Part shown: positions 18,595 to 28,017 of the stretch, in pieces | Numbering within the stretch: the stretch's first letter is position 1 | Layout of the letters: every line of letters starts with the position of its first letter | Origin: Acetobacteraceae bacterium | Lineage (GTDB): Bacteria > Pseudomonadota > Alphaproteobacteria > Acetobacterales > Acetobacteraceae | Length of the DNA stretch: 64,000 nt | Assembly (NCBI GenBank): GCA_031291725.1 | Contig: JARLIM010000034.1 | Coordinates: 124,001-188,000, forward strand | Reading direction: 5' to 3' | Program-made: the position numbers and the translations under genes | The notes under the pieces: model-generated | Seen by the model: only the letters and a program-made list of their open reading frames with translations | Database searches by the model: none | Told to the model about the DNA's origin: nothing

Positions 18595-19476
18595 ATGGAG
18601 CGTCGCACAATCTTTCCGGGAACGTGGTTTCCGATCCTGCTGGTGCTGCCGCAGCTTGCGCTGACGGCGGTGTTCTTTCTGTGGCCGGCCGGTCAGGCGA
18701 TCTGGTCGAGCACCACGCGCGCCGATCCGTTCGGCGAGAACTCCTTCTTCGTCGGGTTGGAGAATTTCTCCGACCTGTTCGGCGACCCGCTCTATATCGA
18801 CTCGATCACCCGCACGCTGGTCTTCTGTGCGGCGGTGGCGATGCTGTCGATGAGTGTGGCGCTGCTGCTGGCGGTGTGTGCGGATCGCGAGATTCGCGGG
18901 CGCGGCTGGTATCGGGTGATGCTGATCTGGCCCTATGCCGTGGCACCGGCCATGGCCGCCGTGCTGTGGATTTTGCTGATGCATCCGCAGGTTGGCCTTG
19001 TCGGCGCGTGGTTGAACCACATCGGCATTGCCTGGGATTACAAGCTCAATGACGATCAGGCGATGGGCATGGTGATTGTGGCCAGCGCCTGGAAACAGGT
19101 GAGCTATAATTTCATCTTCTTCCTCGCCGGCCTGCAATCGATCCCAAAGGCGGTGATCGAGGCCGCACGGATGGATGGGGCAAAGGGCTGGTTGCGCTTT
19201 CGCACCGTGGTGCTGCCATTGCTGATGCCGACGGTGTTTTTCCTCATCGTCGTCAACCTCGTCTACGCCGCCTTCGACACCTTCGGCACCATTCAGGCGC
19301 TGACCCAGGGCGGGCCGGGCAAGGCGACGGAGACGTTGGTGGTCAAGGTGTATCGCGATGGCGTGGTCAATCTGGATATCGGTGCCTCCTCGGCGGAATC
19401 GGTGGTGCTGATGATCGGGGTGATCGTGCTGACGGCGATGCAGTTCCGCTTTCTCGGCAAGCGGGGTGAAAAATGA
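18595..19476 (+). CDS. ugpA: ABC importer permease, UgpA type
   Basis: 293 residues, six membrane segments, with the EAA loop EAARMDGAKGWLRFRTVVLP near residue 187 that docks to the ATPase. FTxPQ-like extra periplasmic segment and length agree with UgpA. The start lies after the intercistronic hairpin, whose right arm contains the only GAGGG sequence nearby; spacing is long, so translation may depend on coupling or the hairpin. It ends in an ATGA overlap with ugpE. Confidence 0.87.
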   Translation: MERRTIFPGTWFPILLVLPQLALTAVFFLWPAGQAIWSSTTRADPFGENSFFVGLENFSDLFGDPLYIDSITRTLVFCAAVAMLSMSVALLLAVCADREIRGRGWYRVMLIWPYAVAPAMAAVLWILLMHPQVGLVGAWLNHIGIAWDYKLNDDQAMGMVIVASAWKQVSYNFIFFLAGLQSIPKAVIEAARMDGAKGWLRFRTVVLPLLMPTVFFLIVVNLVYAAFDTFGTIQALTQGGPGKATETLVVKVYRDGVVNLDIGASSAESVVLMIGVIVLTAMQFRFLGKRGEK

Positions 19477-20303
19477 CCCGCCGGATCGATTGGCCGGCGC
19501 ATATCATCCTCTCGCTCGGGGTGGCGCTGTTCGTGGTGCCGATCTGGCTGGTGCTGTCCGGCTCGACGTTGACGGCGGCTGAAATCTCACGCGGCGAATT
19601 ATCGCTCATCCCGCGCCTGTCGGGGCTGGGGGTTTATGCCTCGGTGCTGATGGACGGCTCGCCGGGGGCTGGGCCGGTGTGGCGCATGCTGCTGGTGTCG
19701 GGGGCGATGGCGCTGGCGATCGCGGTGGGCAAGATCGCGATCTCGATCCTGTCGGCCTATGCGATCACCTTCTTTCGCTTCCCCTTCCGCATGGCGGCGT
19801 TCTGGACGATTTTCATCACGCTGATGCTGCCGGTGGAGGTGCGGATTATTCCGACCTATTCGGTGATGTCCGATCTTGGCCTGATCAACACCTTCCCCGG
19901 CATGACCATCCCGCTGATTGCCAGCGCGACGGCGACGTTGCTGTTCCGGCAGACCTTTCTGGTGGTGCCGGATGAGTTGGTGGAGGCCGCCCGGATGGAT
20001 GGGGCAGGGCCGTGGCGGTTTCTGAAGGACATTCTGATCCCGGTCTCGTCCTCCAACCTCGCGGCATTGTTCGTGATTTTGTTCGTCTATGGCTGGAACC
20101 AATATCTCTGGCCGCTGTTGGTGGCCACAACGCCCGAGCTGGACACCATCGTGATCGGCATCGTCAAGATGATCGGCACCGAGACGGCGACGGAGTGGAA
20201 CCGGGTGATGGCCACCGCCGTGCTGGCCTTGCTGCCGCCGGTGGCGGTGGTGGTTTCGATGCAACGCTGGTTCGTTCGCGGCCTGACCGATGGTGAAAAA
20301 TAA
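19473..20303 (+). CDS. ugpE: ABC importer permease, UgpE type
   Basis: 276 residues, six membrane segments, EAA loop EAARMDGAGPWRFLKDILIP near residue 170, and the WNQYLWPLLV segment typical of the MalG/UgpE group. Pairs with UgpA to form the channel. The start overlaps the ugpA stop by 4 bp and the stop TAA overlaps the ugpC ATG by one base (TAATG). Confidence 0.88.
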   Translation: MTRRIDWPAHIILSLGVALFVVPIWLVLSGSTLTAAEISRGELSLIPRLSGLGVYASVLMDGSPGAGPVWRMLLVSGAMALAIAVGKIAISILSAYAITFFRFPFRMAAFWTIFITLMLPVEVRIIPTYSVMSDLGLINTFPGMTIPLIASATATLLFRQTFLVVPDELVEAARMDGAGPWRFLKDILIPVSSSNLAALFVILFVYGWNQYLWPLLVATTPELDTIVIGIVKMIGTETATEWNRVMATAVLALLPPVAVVVSMQRWFVRGLTDGEK

Positions 20304-21373
20304 TGGCCACGCTTGTTCTTGATGATATTCGCAAAAGCTTCGGCAAAACCGCCGTGTTGCATGGCGTTGATCTCTCGCTGCATTCCGGTGAGATGCTGGT
20401 CATCGTCGGTGCCTCCGGCTGTGGCAAATCCACCTTGCTGCGTCTGGTGGCCGGGCTGGAGGAGCCGACATCGGGGCGGATTCTGATCGACGACGCCGAT
20501 GTGACCAACCGCGACCCGTCGCAGCGCGACATTGCGATGGTGTTCCAGAATTACGCGCTCTATCCGCATATGAGCGTGTTCGACAACATGGCGTATGGGC
20601 TGCGCATCCGGAAATTATCCGATGCCGAGATCAGGCGCCGGGTGGATGAGGCGGCGGGGCTGCTGGAACTCAGCCATCTGCTCGACCGCAAACCCGCCCA
20701 GTTGTCCGGCGGTCAGCGTCAGCGTGTGGCGATGGGGCGGGCGATTGTGCGCGAGCCGAAGCTGTTCCTGTTCGACGAACCGCTGTCGAACCTCGACGCC
20801 ACGCTGCGGGTGACGATGCGCGCCGAAATTCGCCGCCTGCAACGCCGCATGGGGGTGACGAGCCTGTATGTGACGCATGATCAGGTGGAGGCGATGACGC
20901 TGGGCGACCGGTTGCTGGTGTTGCACAAGGGGGTTCCGGTGCAACTGGCCACCCCGATGGAGGTGTTTCACCGCCCGGCCAACACCTATGTGGCGGGCTT
21001 CATCGGGGCACCCGCGATGAATTTGCTGGCGGGCAAGTTGGTGCAGGGTGGCCGCGCGGTGGCGTTGGAGATTGGCGAGACCATCCCCTTCGCCGATGGT
21101 CCGCGCGCGGGGGCGGATGGGATGGCGTTGACGATCGGCATCAGGCCCGAACATCTGCGGCTGGCCGATGACGGCTTCGCGCTGCCGGTGGATCTGGTGG
21201 AGCCGCTGGGCTCGGAGACGGTGGTGATCGGCAAGCTGGAAAGCGGCACGCTGCTGACGATCAAGCTGGCGCATGCGCATGTGACGGAGCGCGTTTTGCG
21301 CGTGCGGATTCCACCCGAGCATCTGCATGTCTTCGACGCGGCGAGTGGGTTAAGGTTGGAGCCGGGTACGTAG
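20303..21373 (+). CDS. ugpC: ABC importer ATPase, UgpC/MalK type
   Basis: 356 residues. N-terminal ATPase with Walker A GASGCGKST (36-44), Q-loop, signature LSGGQRQRV (134-142), Walker B LFLFDEPLSNLD and the switch His in VTHDQVEAM; then a C-terminal TOBE/MalK regulatory domain from about residue 235 (TIGIRPEHLRL). It powers UgpAE. Last gene of the operon; two palindromic repeats follow in the 302-bp gap before xdhB. Confidence 0.9.
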   Translation: MATLVLDDIRKSFGKTAVLHGVDLSLHSGEMLVIVGASGCGKSTLLRLVAGLEEPTSGRILIDDADVTNRDPSQRDIAMVFQNYALYPHMSVFDNMAYGLRIRKLSDAEIRRRVDEAAGLLELSHLLDRKPAQLSGGQRQRVAMGRAIVREPKLFLFDEPLSNLDATLRVTMRAEIRRLQRRMGVTSLYVTHDQVEAMTLGDRLLVLHKGVPVQLATPMEVFHRPANTYVAGFIGAPAMNLLAGKLVQGGRAVALEIGETIPFADGPRAGADGMALTIGIRPEHLRLADDGFALPVDLVEPLGSETVVIGKLESGTLLTIKLAHAHVTERVLRVRIPPEHLHVFDAASGLRLEPGT

Positions 21374-21388
21374 GCTGGAACATCGCCG

Positions 21389-21450
21389 CCATCCACCGCG
21401 ATGCCGCCAATCCCCGCGATGGATTGCGGCACTGCGTGCCACAATGACGG
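21389..21450. repeat. Palindromic intergenic repeat, copy 2 (partial)
   Basis: Contains the core starting CCATCCACCGCGATGCCGCC and ends ACAATGACGG. The 44 bp at 21389-21432 are identical to 21497-21540 in the next copy. The left outer arm (CCGTCATGGCGCGC) is missing, so this looks like a truncated or recently duplicated unit. Confidence 0.75.
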
Positions 21451-21472
21451 ATGGAGGTTGTCAGGATCGCCC

Positions 21473-21561
21473 CCCGTCATGGCGCGCGCAGCGCAGCCAT
21501 CCACCGCGATGCCGCCAATCCCCGCGATGGATTGCGGCACGTCGTGCCGCAATGACGGATG
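21473..21561. repeat. Palindromic intergenic repeat, copy 3
   Basis: Complete unit: CCCGTCATGGCGCGCGCAGC at the left, the 44-bp core shared exactly with copy 2, and GTGCCGCAATGACGGAT at the right. It follows copy 2 in direct orientation 108 bp on. Confidence 0.78.
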
Positions 21562-21579
21562 AAGTCGTCAGCGCGTAGG

Positions 21580-21603
21580 GTGCAATTCCGCTTGGAATTG
21601 CAC
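21580..21603. promoter_or_regulatory. Perfect 10-bp inverted repeat downstream of the ugp operon
   Basis: GTGCAATTCC and GGAATTGCAC surround a GCTT tetraloop. It lies in the convergent gap between ugpC and xdhB. It may act as a bidirectional transcription stop, but no T-run follows on either strand, so an operator is also possible. Confidence 0.4.
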
Positions 21604-21675
21604 CGAACCGCCATCGAACATCACCGAATTTCCGGCGCGACCGGTGGCGCAATGACAATAAAATGGCACATGCGG

Positions 21676-23958
21676 TTATTTTGAATTCATCGCCATCAAC
21701 AACCGCTCCGGCGTGACGGGCATATCCAGGCTCTCCACCCCTGCCGCGTCGATCAGCGCGTTCCAGACACAGGTGGCCAGCATCAATGGCGGCTCGCCGA
21801 CGGCTTTGGAGCGGAAGATGGTGTCCGCCCGTGCCGGGGCATCGGAGAGCAGGCGCACCTCGAACACCTCCGGCACATCACGCGAGCCGGGGATTTTGTA
21901 GGTGGAGGGGCCGAGGGTGCGCAGGCGGCCTTGGGTGTCCCAGAACAATTCCTCGCTGGTCAGCCAGCCCATGCCCTGCACGAAGGCGCCCTCGATCTGG
22001 CCGAGATCGACCGCCGGGTTGAGGCTGCGTCCGCAATCTTCCACCAGCCATGCACCGAGGCAGCGATGCTCGCCGGTCAGGGTATCCACCTCCATTTCGG
22101 CCACGGCGGCGGCATAGGTGAAGTAGAAGAAAGGCTCACCACGCATCGTCGCCGGGTCCCAACTCAGGCCGGGGGTTTTGTAATGGCCGGTGGCGGAGAG
22201 CGAGACGCGTTTGGCGTGGCAGAGTTTGGCCAGTTCGCCGAAGCTCATGCGGTGATTGCCCGCGCGCACCTCGTCATCGACCATCTCAATCTCGGCCTCC
22301 TCCACCGCCCAGTGTTCGGCGGCCACCTTCACCATCCGCTCCCGCAGCGCCCCGGCGGCAATCCGGGCCGCCCAGCCGTTGAGGTCGGTGCCGGTGGAGG
22401 CGGCGGTGGGGGAGGTGTTGGGCACCTCGGCGGTGGAGGTGGCGGTGATGCGCACGCGGGAGAGCGGCACGCCGAAGGTCTCGGCCACCACCTGGGCGAT
22501 CTTGATGAACAGGCCCTGGCCCATCTCGGTGCCGCCATGGTTCAACCGGATCGAGCCATCGGCATAGACATGCACCAGGGCACCGGCCTGGTTCATCGCC
22601 TGCACGCCGAAGGAGATGCCGAAGGAGAGCACGAACGAGCCGAGGCCGCGGCGTTTATAGGGATGGCTGGCGTTGAAGGCGTCCACCGCCGCCCGGCGGG
22701 CATCCCAGCCGGAGAGATCCTGGGTTTCCGCCCAGACACGGCTGATCAGATCGCCTTCGAGTTTCTGGCCATAAGGGGTGAAGCTGCCATTGGCCTCACC
22801 GGCAAAATTCCGCTCGCGCACCGCTTCGGGGGTGGAGCCGAGGGCGCGGGCGATGCGGCGGATGATCTCTTCGCTGAGCACCACGCCCTGCGGCCCGCCA
22901 AAGCCGCGAAAGGCGGTGTTGCTGACGGTGTTGGTGCGCAGCACGCGGCCATCGATGCGGATATCGGGCACCGCCATCACATTGAGCGCGTGGGTGACGG
23001 CGCGGAAGATCACGCCGGTGGACAGATCGAGCGTGTGGCCCCCATCGGCGGCCATCAGCGCATCCAGGCCCAGGATGCGGCCAGTGTCGTCGAAGCCCAC
23101 ATCCCAGCGGAACAGGAAGGGATGGCGCTTGCCTGTCACCGCCATGTCGGTCTTGCGCGGCAGGCGGAGCTTGACCGGGCGGCCGGTTTTCACCGCAGCC
23201 AGGGCGGCGGCCGCACCGATCCAGGAGGCATTGCTCTCCTTGCCACCAAAGCCGCCACCGAGACGGCGGACATGGACGGAAATCCGGTTGAAATCGCAGC
23301 CGAGGATGCCGGCGGCGATGTGCTGCACCTCGGTTGGGTGCTGGGTGGAGGAATGCAGCGCCAGATCGCCATCCTCGCCGGGAATGGCGAGGCAGATTTG
23401 CCCTTCGAGGTAGAAATGCTCCTGCCCACCGCAGCGGAACTCACCAGATAGACGATGCGGCGAGGCGGCCAGGGCTTTTGCGTAATCGCCGGTTGTCATC
23501 ACCATCGGCGCCATCAGCAGATCATTGGCTGCCAACGCCTCATCGACGGACAGCACCGGGCGCAGCACCTCCACTTCCGCCGTCACCGCGCGGGCGGCGA
23601 GCAGGGCGGCGTCGCGGCTGGTGGCGACGACCATGGCCAGCGCCTGACCCCAATGCAGAATCTCGGTATCGGCAAAGAGCGGCTCGCCGCCGCGATGGGT
23701 GGGGGAGACGTCGTTATGGCCGGGAATGTCCTGCGGGCCGATGATGGCAACCACGCCGGGCATGCTGGCGGCTGTTGCGGTGTTCAGGCCGTGCAGCCTG
23801 GCATGTGCGATGTCGGACAGCACCAGGGCGGCGTGCAGGGTGCCGGGCAGTTCGGGAATGTCATCGGTAAACCGGGCCTCGCCGGTGCAATGGGCCAGCG
23901 CGCTGTCATGGCGGGTGGATTGGCCGATAACGGCCAGCTTGTCGTTCATGCCGTCCAT
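21676..23958 (-). CDS. xdhB: Xanthine dehydrogenase molybdopterin-binding (large) subunit
   Basis: 760 residues, the usual length for bacterial XdhB. It binds the molybdenum cofactor and oxidises hypoxanthine/xanthine to urate. Motifs in order: GGQEHFYLEGQ, LGGGFGGKE, AFRGFGGPQG, and near the C-terminus KAVGEPPLMLA, whose Glu is the catalytic base. The ATG at 23958 overlaps the xdhA TGA by one base; another ATG three codons later is possible. The frame remains open upstream inside xdhA but that part is an antisense-like artefact of high GC. No XdhC chaperone gene is found within the window, so cofactor insertion must be encoded elsewhere. Confidence 0.9.
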   Translation of the reverse strand: MDGMNDKLAVIGQSTRHDSALAHCTGEARFTDDIPELPGTLHAALVLSDIAHARLHGLNTATAASMPGVVAIIGPQDIPGHNDVSPTHRGGEPLFADTEILHWGQALAMVVATSRDAALLAARAVTAEVEVLRPVLSVDEALAANDLLMAPMVMTTGDYAKALAASPHRLSGEFRCGGQEHFYLEGQICLAIPGEDGDLALHSSTQHPTEVQHIAAGILGCDFNRISVHVRRLGGGFGGKESNASWIGAAAALAAVKTGRPVKLRLPRKTDMAVTGKRHPFLFRWDVGFDDTGRILGLDALMAADGGHTLDLSTGVIFRAVTHALNVMAVPDIRIDGRVLRTNTVSNTAFRGFGGPQGVVLSEEIIRRIARALGSTPEAVRERNFAGEANGSFTPYGQKLEGDLISRVWAETQDLSGWDARRAAVDAFNASHPYKRRGLGSFVLSFGISFGVQAMNQAGALVHVYADGSIRLNHGGTEMGQGLFIKIAQVVAETFGVPLSRVRITATSTAEVPNTSPTAASTGTDLNGWAARIAAGALRERMVKVAAEHWAVEEAEIEMVDDEVRAGNHRMSFGELAKLCHAKRVSLSATGHYKTPGLSWDPATMRGEPFFYFTYAAAVAEMEVDTLTGEHRCLGAWLVEDCGRSLNPAVDLGQIEGAFVQGMGWLTSEELFWDTQGRLRTLGPSTYKIPGSRDVPEVFEVRLLSDAPARADTIFRSKAVGEPPLMLATCVWNALIDAAGVESLDMPVTPERLLMAMNSK

Positions 23959-25358
23959 CACACCACCTCCTGCGCCGACCAGCGGAACCATAATCGGCGC
24001 ATCAGATTGCCACAGGCGAGGCGGCGATATTCGGCCGAGGCGCGCAGATCGCCCATAGGGGTGATGTCGCCCTGCAGGGCTTCGGCTGCGGCATCGAAGC
24101 TGGCCTGGGTGAACGCGGCACCTTCCAGCGCCGCCTCGGCGGCCACAGCGCGCGCGGCTTTCGGCCCCACGCCGCCATGTGCCACGCGGGCGGAGGCGAT
24201 GCGGCCATCGGCGACGCCGATCAGCACCGACAGACCGGCGGCGGTGATGTCCTGATCGTGGCGGCGGGAGAGTTTGTCGCAGGAGAACAGCGCGCCGGGA
24301 GCCGGGCGGGGCAGCCAGAGGTCGCGGATGACCTCCCCCATTTGCAGCGCGTTCTTGCGGTAATCGATCAGGAAATCCTCCACCAGCATCTCGCGCTCGC
24401 CCTCTGGCCCGGCGATGCGCACCGAGGCGCCCAAGGCGAGCAGTGGCGGCAGAGCGTCGCCAATCGGTGAGGCGGTGCCGAGATTGCCGCCCAGCGTGCC
24501 CATGGTGCGAATCTGGCGGGAGCCGAGACGACGCAGCAGATCGGCAAACCCGCCAAAGCCCGTTTCGGCCTCGCACAGCGAGAGCAGCGTGCGGTACGGC
24601 ACGGCGGCCCCGATCTGCATGCCCTCGGGCAGCACCTCCACAACGCCGAGTTCAGCGACATCCAACGTGCAAATCACCTTGGCCGGGCGCTCGCGGTGTT
24701 CGGAAAAGCGCAGGCCCAGATCGGTGCCGCCAGCGAGCAGCATCGCATTCGGATGTTCGGCGCGCAGATGCACCAATTGCGCGAGGCTGACGGGGCGGAA
24801 GAATTTCTGCCCTGGTGCCTCGAACGTCACGGCCAAGGGAGGCGCGGTCTCCACCGGGGCGGCGGGCTCGGGCTGCAATTTGCTGACCGCTTCCAGAATT
24901 GGCCGATAGCCGGTGCAGCGGCACAGATTGCCGGCCAGCGCCTCATGCACCTCGCCGCCTTCCACCTGATGCGCCCAGACCGACATCACGATGCCCGGCG
25001 TGCAGAAGCCGCATTGCGTGCCGTTGCAGGCGGCCATGGTTTCCTGCACCACATGCGCGCAGCCATCCTCGCCGCGCAGACCCTCTACACTGCGCACCCG
25101 TCGCCCGTGCAACTGACCAAGGGTGAGCAGGCAGGCATTCACCGCCGCCCGCCCGCCATCTGGCTGTTCCAGCACCACGGTGCAGGCCCCGCAATCCCCC
25201 TCGGCGCAGCCTTCCTTCGTCCCGGTCAGCCGAGGCGTGCCGCGCAGCCAATCGAGCAGCGTGGTGGTGGGCGAAACATCGGGCGGCAGCGCGGTGGGCG
25301 TGCCGTTGAGGGTAAAGGTGATTGCAGCGGACAAAACCATCGGTGACATCGACCCCAT
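23958..25358 (-). CDS. xdhA: Xanthine dehydrogenase FAD / [2Fe-2S] (small) subunit
   Basis: 466 residues combining two iron-sulfur domains and an FAD domain. The first cluster ligands are in GCAEGDCGACTVV, the second in CGFCTPGIVMS and CRCTGYRP; the FAD site is LLAGGTDLGL near residue 215. Electrons pass from the molybdenum subunit to FAD and then to NAD+. Three in-frame ATGs (25358, 25349, 25340) precede the ferredoxin domain; none has a clear ribosome site, so the start is uncertain by six residues. Together with xdhB it forms a two-gene operon. Confidence 0.9.
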   Translation of the reverse strand: MGSMSPMVLSAAITFTLNGTPTALPPDVSPTTTLLDWLRGTPRLTGTKEGCAEGDCGACTVVLEQPDGGRAAVNACLLTLGQLHGRRVRSVEGLRGEDGCAHVVQETMAACNGTQCGFCTPGIVMSVWAHQVEGGEVHEALAGNLCRCTGYRPILEAVSKLQPEPAAPVETAPPLAVTFEAPGQKFFRPVSLAQLVHLRAEHPNAMLLAGGTDLGLRFSEHRERPAKVICTLDVAELGVVEVLPEGMQIGAAVPYRTLLSLCEAETGFGGFADLLRRLGSRQIRTMGTLGGNLGTASPIGDALPPLLALGASVRIAGPEGEREMLVEDFLIDYRKNALQMGEVIRDLWLPRPAPGALFSCDKLSRRHDQDITAAGLSVLIGVADGRIASARVAHGGVGPKAARAVAAEAALEGAAFTQASFDAAAEALQGDITPMGDLRASAEYRRLACGNLMRRLWFRWSAQEVV

Positions 25359-25518
25359 TGCAGAACGCGCACGACATGCGGCGGATCGTGGATGCGTTCC
25401 CTGAACATGAACCCATCGCCATGGGACTCATAGATGGGACCGTCATTGGGTCATGTGAATGGCTTCGGTATCACACCCTACAAACTTACAGAGCGCAACG
25501 ACGAAACGTCCTGTCGCC

Positions 25519-26319
25519 TCACCCCAAGCGACGCGCTGACTCGACGCATAGGCGGCACCATTCCATCACGCCCAGCACCGGCTTGCGCGGCTCGGATGGG
25601 ATTTCGATGCTCAGCGGCAGGTCGGGCGGCAGGGCGGCGAGCATGCCGGCGATGTCGATATTGCCTTCACCCGGCAGGAAACGCTCCACGCGGGCGTTGT
25701 AGATCAACTCTTCCAATGTGAAATTCAGCCCGGCCGTGGCGTCGCACACCTGGGCGTAATGCAGCCATTCGCGCGGGATGGCGCGGATGTCGTCATTCGT
25801 CGTCTCGGAGCGGCCCACATGCAGCGAGTCGACCAGAATGCCCGCATTCGGCTGCTGGGCGGCTTCAAGCACGCGGATGGCGGCCTTGGCGTTCTTGACC
25901 TCCGTCCAGGGCATGAACTCCAGATCGGCGGTCATGTTATACGGGCGGGCGGCTTCGCAGAATGTGGCGTAATTGGCGATGAAGCGGGATTGGTCCGGGT
26001 CGTCACCGGCGACCAGAATGGCCTTGGCGCCCAGTTCCGCGCCGGTTTCCAGGAAGGCGGTGTAATCGTTGACGTTGAATTCCGGCTTGATGCGCACGAT
26101 TTCGATGTCGAAAATCTCCACCCCGGTCTGCGCCATCGCCGATTTCGTCTCGCGCAGCAGCGCCTTGTTGGCGATCAGATCATCGAACGGCCCACCCGGC
26201 GCTGCCGGCAGCAGCCGCACGCCGATCGCCCCCGCGCCATACAGTGCTGCGATGCGGATGGCATCCGGGGCCACCAGCGGGGTGAAGGCGAGATAGGCGA
26301 GGGAATAGGTGCGTGACAT
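25519..26319 (-). CDS. Sugar-phosphate isomerase/epimerase-like TIM-barrel enzyme (AP_endonuc_2 family)
   Basis: 266 residues with the TIM-barrel pattern of xylose-isomerase-like enzymes. Probable metal ligands lie in LEFMPW (Glu), GILVDSLHVGR (Asp/His), VCDATAG and IEIPSE (Glu). This superfamily includes sugar epimerases, inosose dehydratases and 3-dehydroshikimate dehydratases. It is the last gene of the minus-strand catabolic operon, 12 bp after a KstD-like flavoprotein gene and with a shikimate-dehydrogenase-like gene upstream, so a dehydratase or isomerase on a cyclic hydroxy-acid is a reasonable inference. An AGAGG ribosome site is 9 bases before the ATG. Exact reaction unknown. Confidence 0.75.
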   Translation of the reverse strand: MSRTYSLAYLAFTPLVAPDAIRIAALYGAGAIGVRLLPAAPGGPFDDLIANKALLRETKSAMAQTGVEIFDIEIVRIKPEFNVNDYTAFLETGAELGAKAILVAGDDPDQSRFIANYATFCEAARPYNMTADLEFMPWTEVKNAKAAIRVLEAAQQPNAGILVDSLHVGRSETTNDDIRAIPREWLHYAQVCDATAGLNFTLEELIYNARVERFLPGEGNIDIAGMLAALPPDLPLSIEIPSEPRKPVLGVMEWCRLCVESARRLG

Positions 26320-26331
26320 GAAAAATGCCTC

Positions 26332-28017
26332 TTAACTGCGATTATTGTCCAGCGGCACACCGGCCGCGTCATGTGCTGCGACGAAGCCGAACGTCATGCC
26401 CGGCCCCAGCGTGATGCCACCCGCCGGATAGCGACCGGCCATCATGCTCGACATGTCATTGCCCACCGCCCACAGCCCGCCCACCGGCGCACCGTCCTGG
26501 CGCAGCACGCGGGCATGTTTGTCCGTCTTGAGGGCGGCGAAGGTGCCAAGGCTGCCGGAGACGATCTTGACGGCATAGAACGGGCCGCGCCGGATCGGGG
26601 CGATGCAGGGATTGGGCTTATGGCGCGCCTCGCCCTGAATGCGGTTATAGGGCGTGTCGCCGCGACCGAATTCCGGGTCTTCCCCGCGTTGGGCGTGGCG
26701 GTTGTAATTGGCCATCGTGCGTTCGAACGTCGCCGCATCGATGCCGCATTGGCTGGCCAGCTCGGCATAGGTGCTGCCGCGCTTGAGATAGCCGTTCTTC
26801 AGCCACGGCGCGATGCGGAACGGGAAGGGGCGGCTGCGGCCGAGGCCGTAGCGGTTGTGGAACACCTGATCGCAGATCAACCACGCCTGCGGCTGCGCGC
26901 CGGGCGGGGTTGCGGCGAACAGCGCCTGCATCACGTCGTGATAGGAATTGGCCTCGTTGGCAAAGCGCCTGCCGGAGGGTGTCACCATGATCAGCCCAGG
27001 CTTGGCGCGCTCGAACAGATGCGGGTAGCGACCGATCGAGCCATCGTCCTGCGGCACCAGAGAGACAGGCGCCCAGGCGGTGGAATTGCTCAGATCGGTG
27101 CTCACCACACCGCCCGCAGCCTCGCCCAGCCGCATGCCGTCGCCGGTGTTGGTCGGCGGCGCTGCCGAGTGGTGTTCGGTGTAGGGCGAGAGTTCGGTAT
27201 GCCGCGCCGGGTCATGCGGGAAGCCACCGGCGGCCAGCACCACGCCGCGCTCGGCGGTGATGTGTTCATCGCCCGCGATCACCCCGGTGACGCGGCCGTC
27301 TTCCGTCAAAATCTGCCGCGCCGGGCAATCGGTCAGGATGGTCACACCCAGATCATTGGCCGATTTGAACAGCCGGGCGACCAGCGCATTGCCATTGACC
27401 AGATGCAGGCCGCGCCGATGCAGCAGCATATCGCGGAAATGCCGTAGGAAGCGTTTAGCTACGTGCCATGTGGCGGCTGGTTTGGTGGAGGCATCCAGAA
27501 ATGCCTGGAAATCCGCCCCCGAGGCGATGCCCATGCCGAAGGGGGAGATCAGGTCGAGCGGCGTGCGCAGGCGCTTGATGCTCTCGCCCAGCTCCCGCCC
27601 ATCGAACGGCGCCGCGCAGATCGAGCGCCCGCCGAGGCCGGCATGCGGGGTTTTGCCGTGGAAATCGGGGATGACGTTGCCCGCGACGAACTCCACCGAC
27701 GTCTCGCTGCGGAAGAAATGCACCATGCGCGGCGCCTGTTCGAGAAACATTTCGACCAGCGCCGGGTTATAGCCTTCGCCCAACTCATGCTTCAGATATT
27801 GGCGCGGTGCGTCGATGTCTTCCACAATCCCGGCAGCCACCGCCAGTTCGTTGCGCGGAACCCACATCCAGCCGCCCGACCATGCCGATGTGCCGCCGAC
27901 ATGGCTGTCCTTTTCGATGACGATCACCGAAAGCCCGAGCGAGGCCGCCGTGACCGCCGCCGCCAGCCCGGACGCACCGGAGCCGACGACGACAAGATCA
28001 CAGCGCCGGGTGTTCAC
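26332..28017 (-). CDS. KstD-like FAD-dependent dehydrogenase (flavoprotein 1)
   Basis: 561 residues of the fumarate-reductase/3-ketosteroid 1-dehydrogenase flavoprotein family. FAD motif DLVVVGSGASGLAAAVTAA at the N-terminus, GGTSAWSGGWMWVP after it, a cap domain in the middle, and the C-terminal pair GPFYAVK (the Tyr matches the catalytic Tyr487 region of Rhodococcus KstD1) and AGGITLGPGMTFGF. Such enzymes remove hydrogen next to a ring ketone. No Cys/haem motifs, so it is not a flavocytochrome. The start is GTG at 28017, overlapping the stop of flavoprotein 2 (GTGA). One of three paralogues in the cluster. Confidence 0.82.
   Translation of the reverse strand: MNTRRCDLVVVGSGASGLAAAVTAASLGLSVIVIEKDSHVGGTSAWSGGWMWVPRNELAVAAGIVEDIDAPRQYLKHELGEGYNPALVEMFLEQAPRMVHFFRSETSVEFVAGNVIPDFHGKTPHAGLGGRSICAAPFDGRELGESIKRLRTPLDLISPFGMGIASGADFQAFLDASTKPAATWHVAKRFLRHFRDMLLHRRGLHLVNGNALVARLFKSANDLGVTILTDCPARQILTEDGRVTGVIAGDEHITAERGVVLAAGGFPHDPARHTELSPYTEHHSAAPPTNTGDGMRLGEAAGGVVSTDLSNSTAWAPVSLVPQDDGSIGRYPHLFERAKPGLIMVTPSGRRFANEANSYHDVMQALFAATPPGAQPQAWLICDQVFHNRYGLGRSRPFPFRIAPWLKNGYLKRGSTYAELASQCGIDAATFERTMANYNRHAQRGEDPEFGRGDTPYNRIQGEARHKPNPCIAPIRRGPFYAVKIVSGSLGTFAALKTDKHARVLRQDGAPVGGLWAVGNDMSSMMAGRYPAGGITLGPGMTFGFVAAHDAAGVPLDNNRS

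Noticed and set aside
21389-21561. CRISPR array from repeated 44-bp units
   Set aside because: Only two neighbouring copies, themselves palindromic and with relatives scattered over 46 kb; no spacers of regular size and no cas genes.
21580-21603. A third IclR-type operator
   Set aside because: The half-sites are in the opposite order (TTCC then GGAA), so it is not the same motif as at 35548-35601.
23959-24576. N-terminal extension of XdhB into xdhA
   Set aside because: Sequence is unlike any XdhB, and the TGATG overlap at 23958 gives a normal-length protein.
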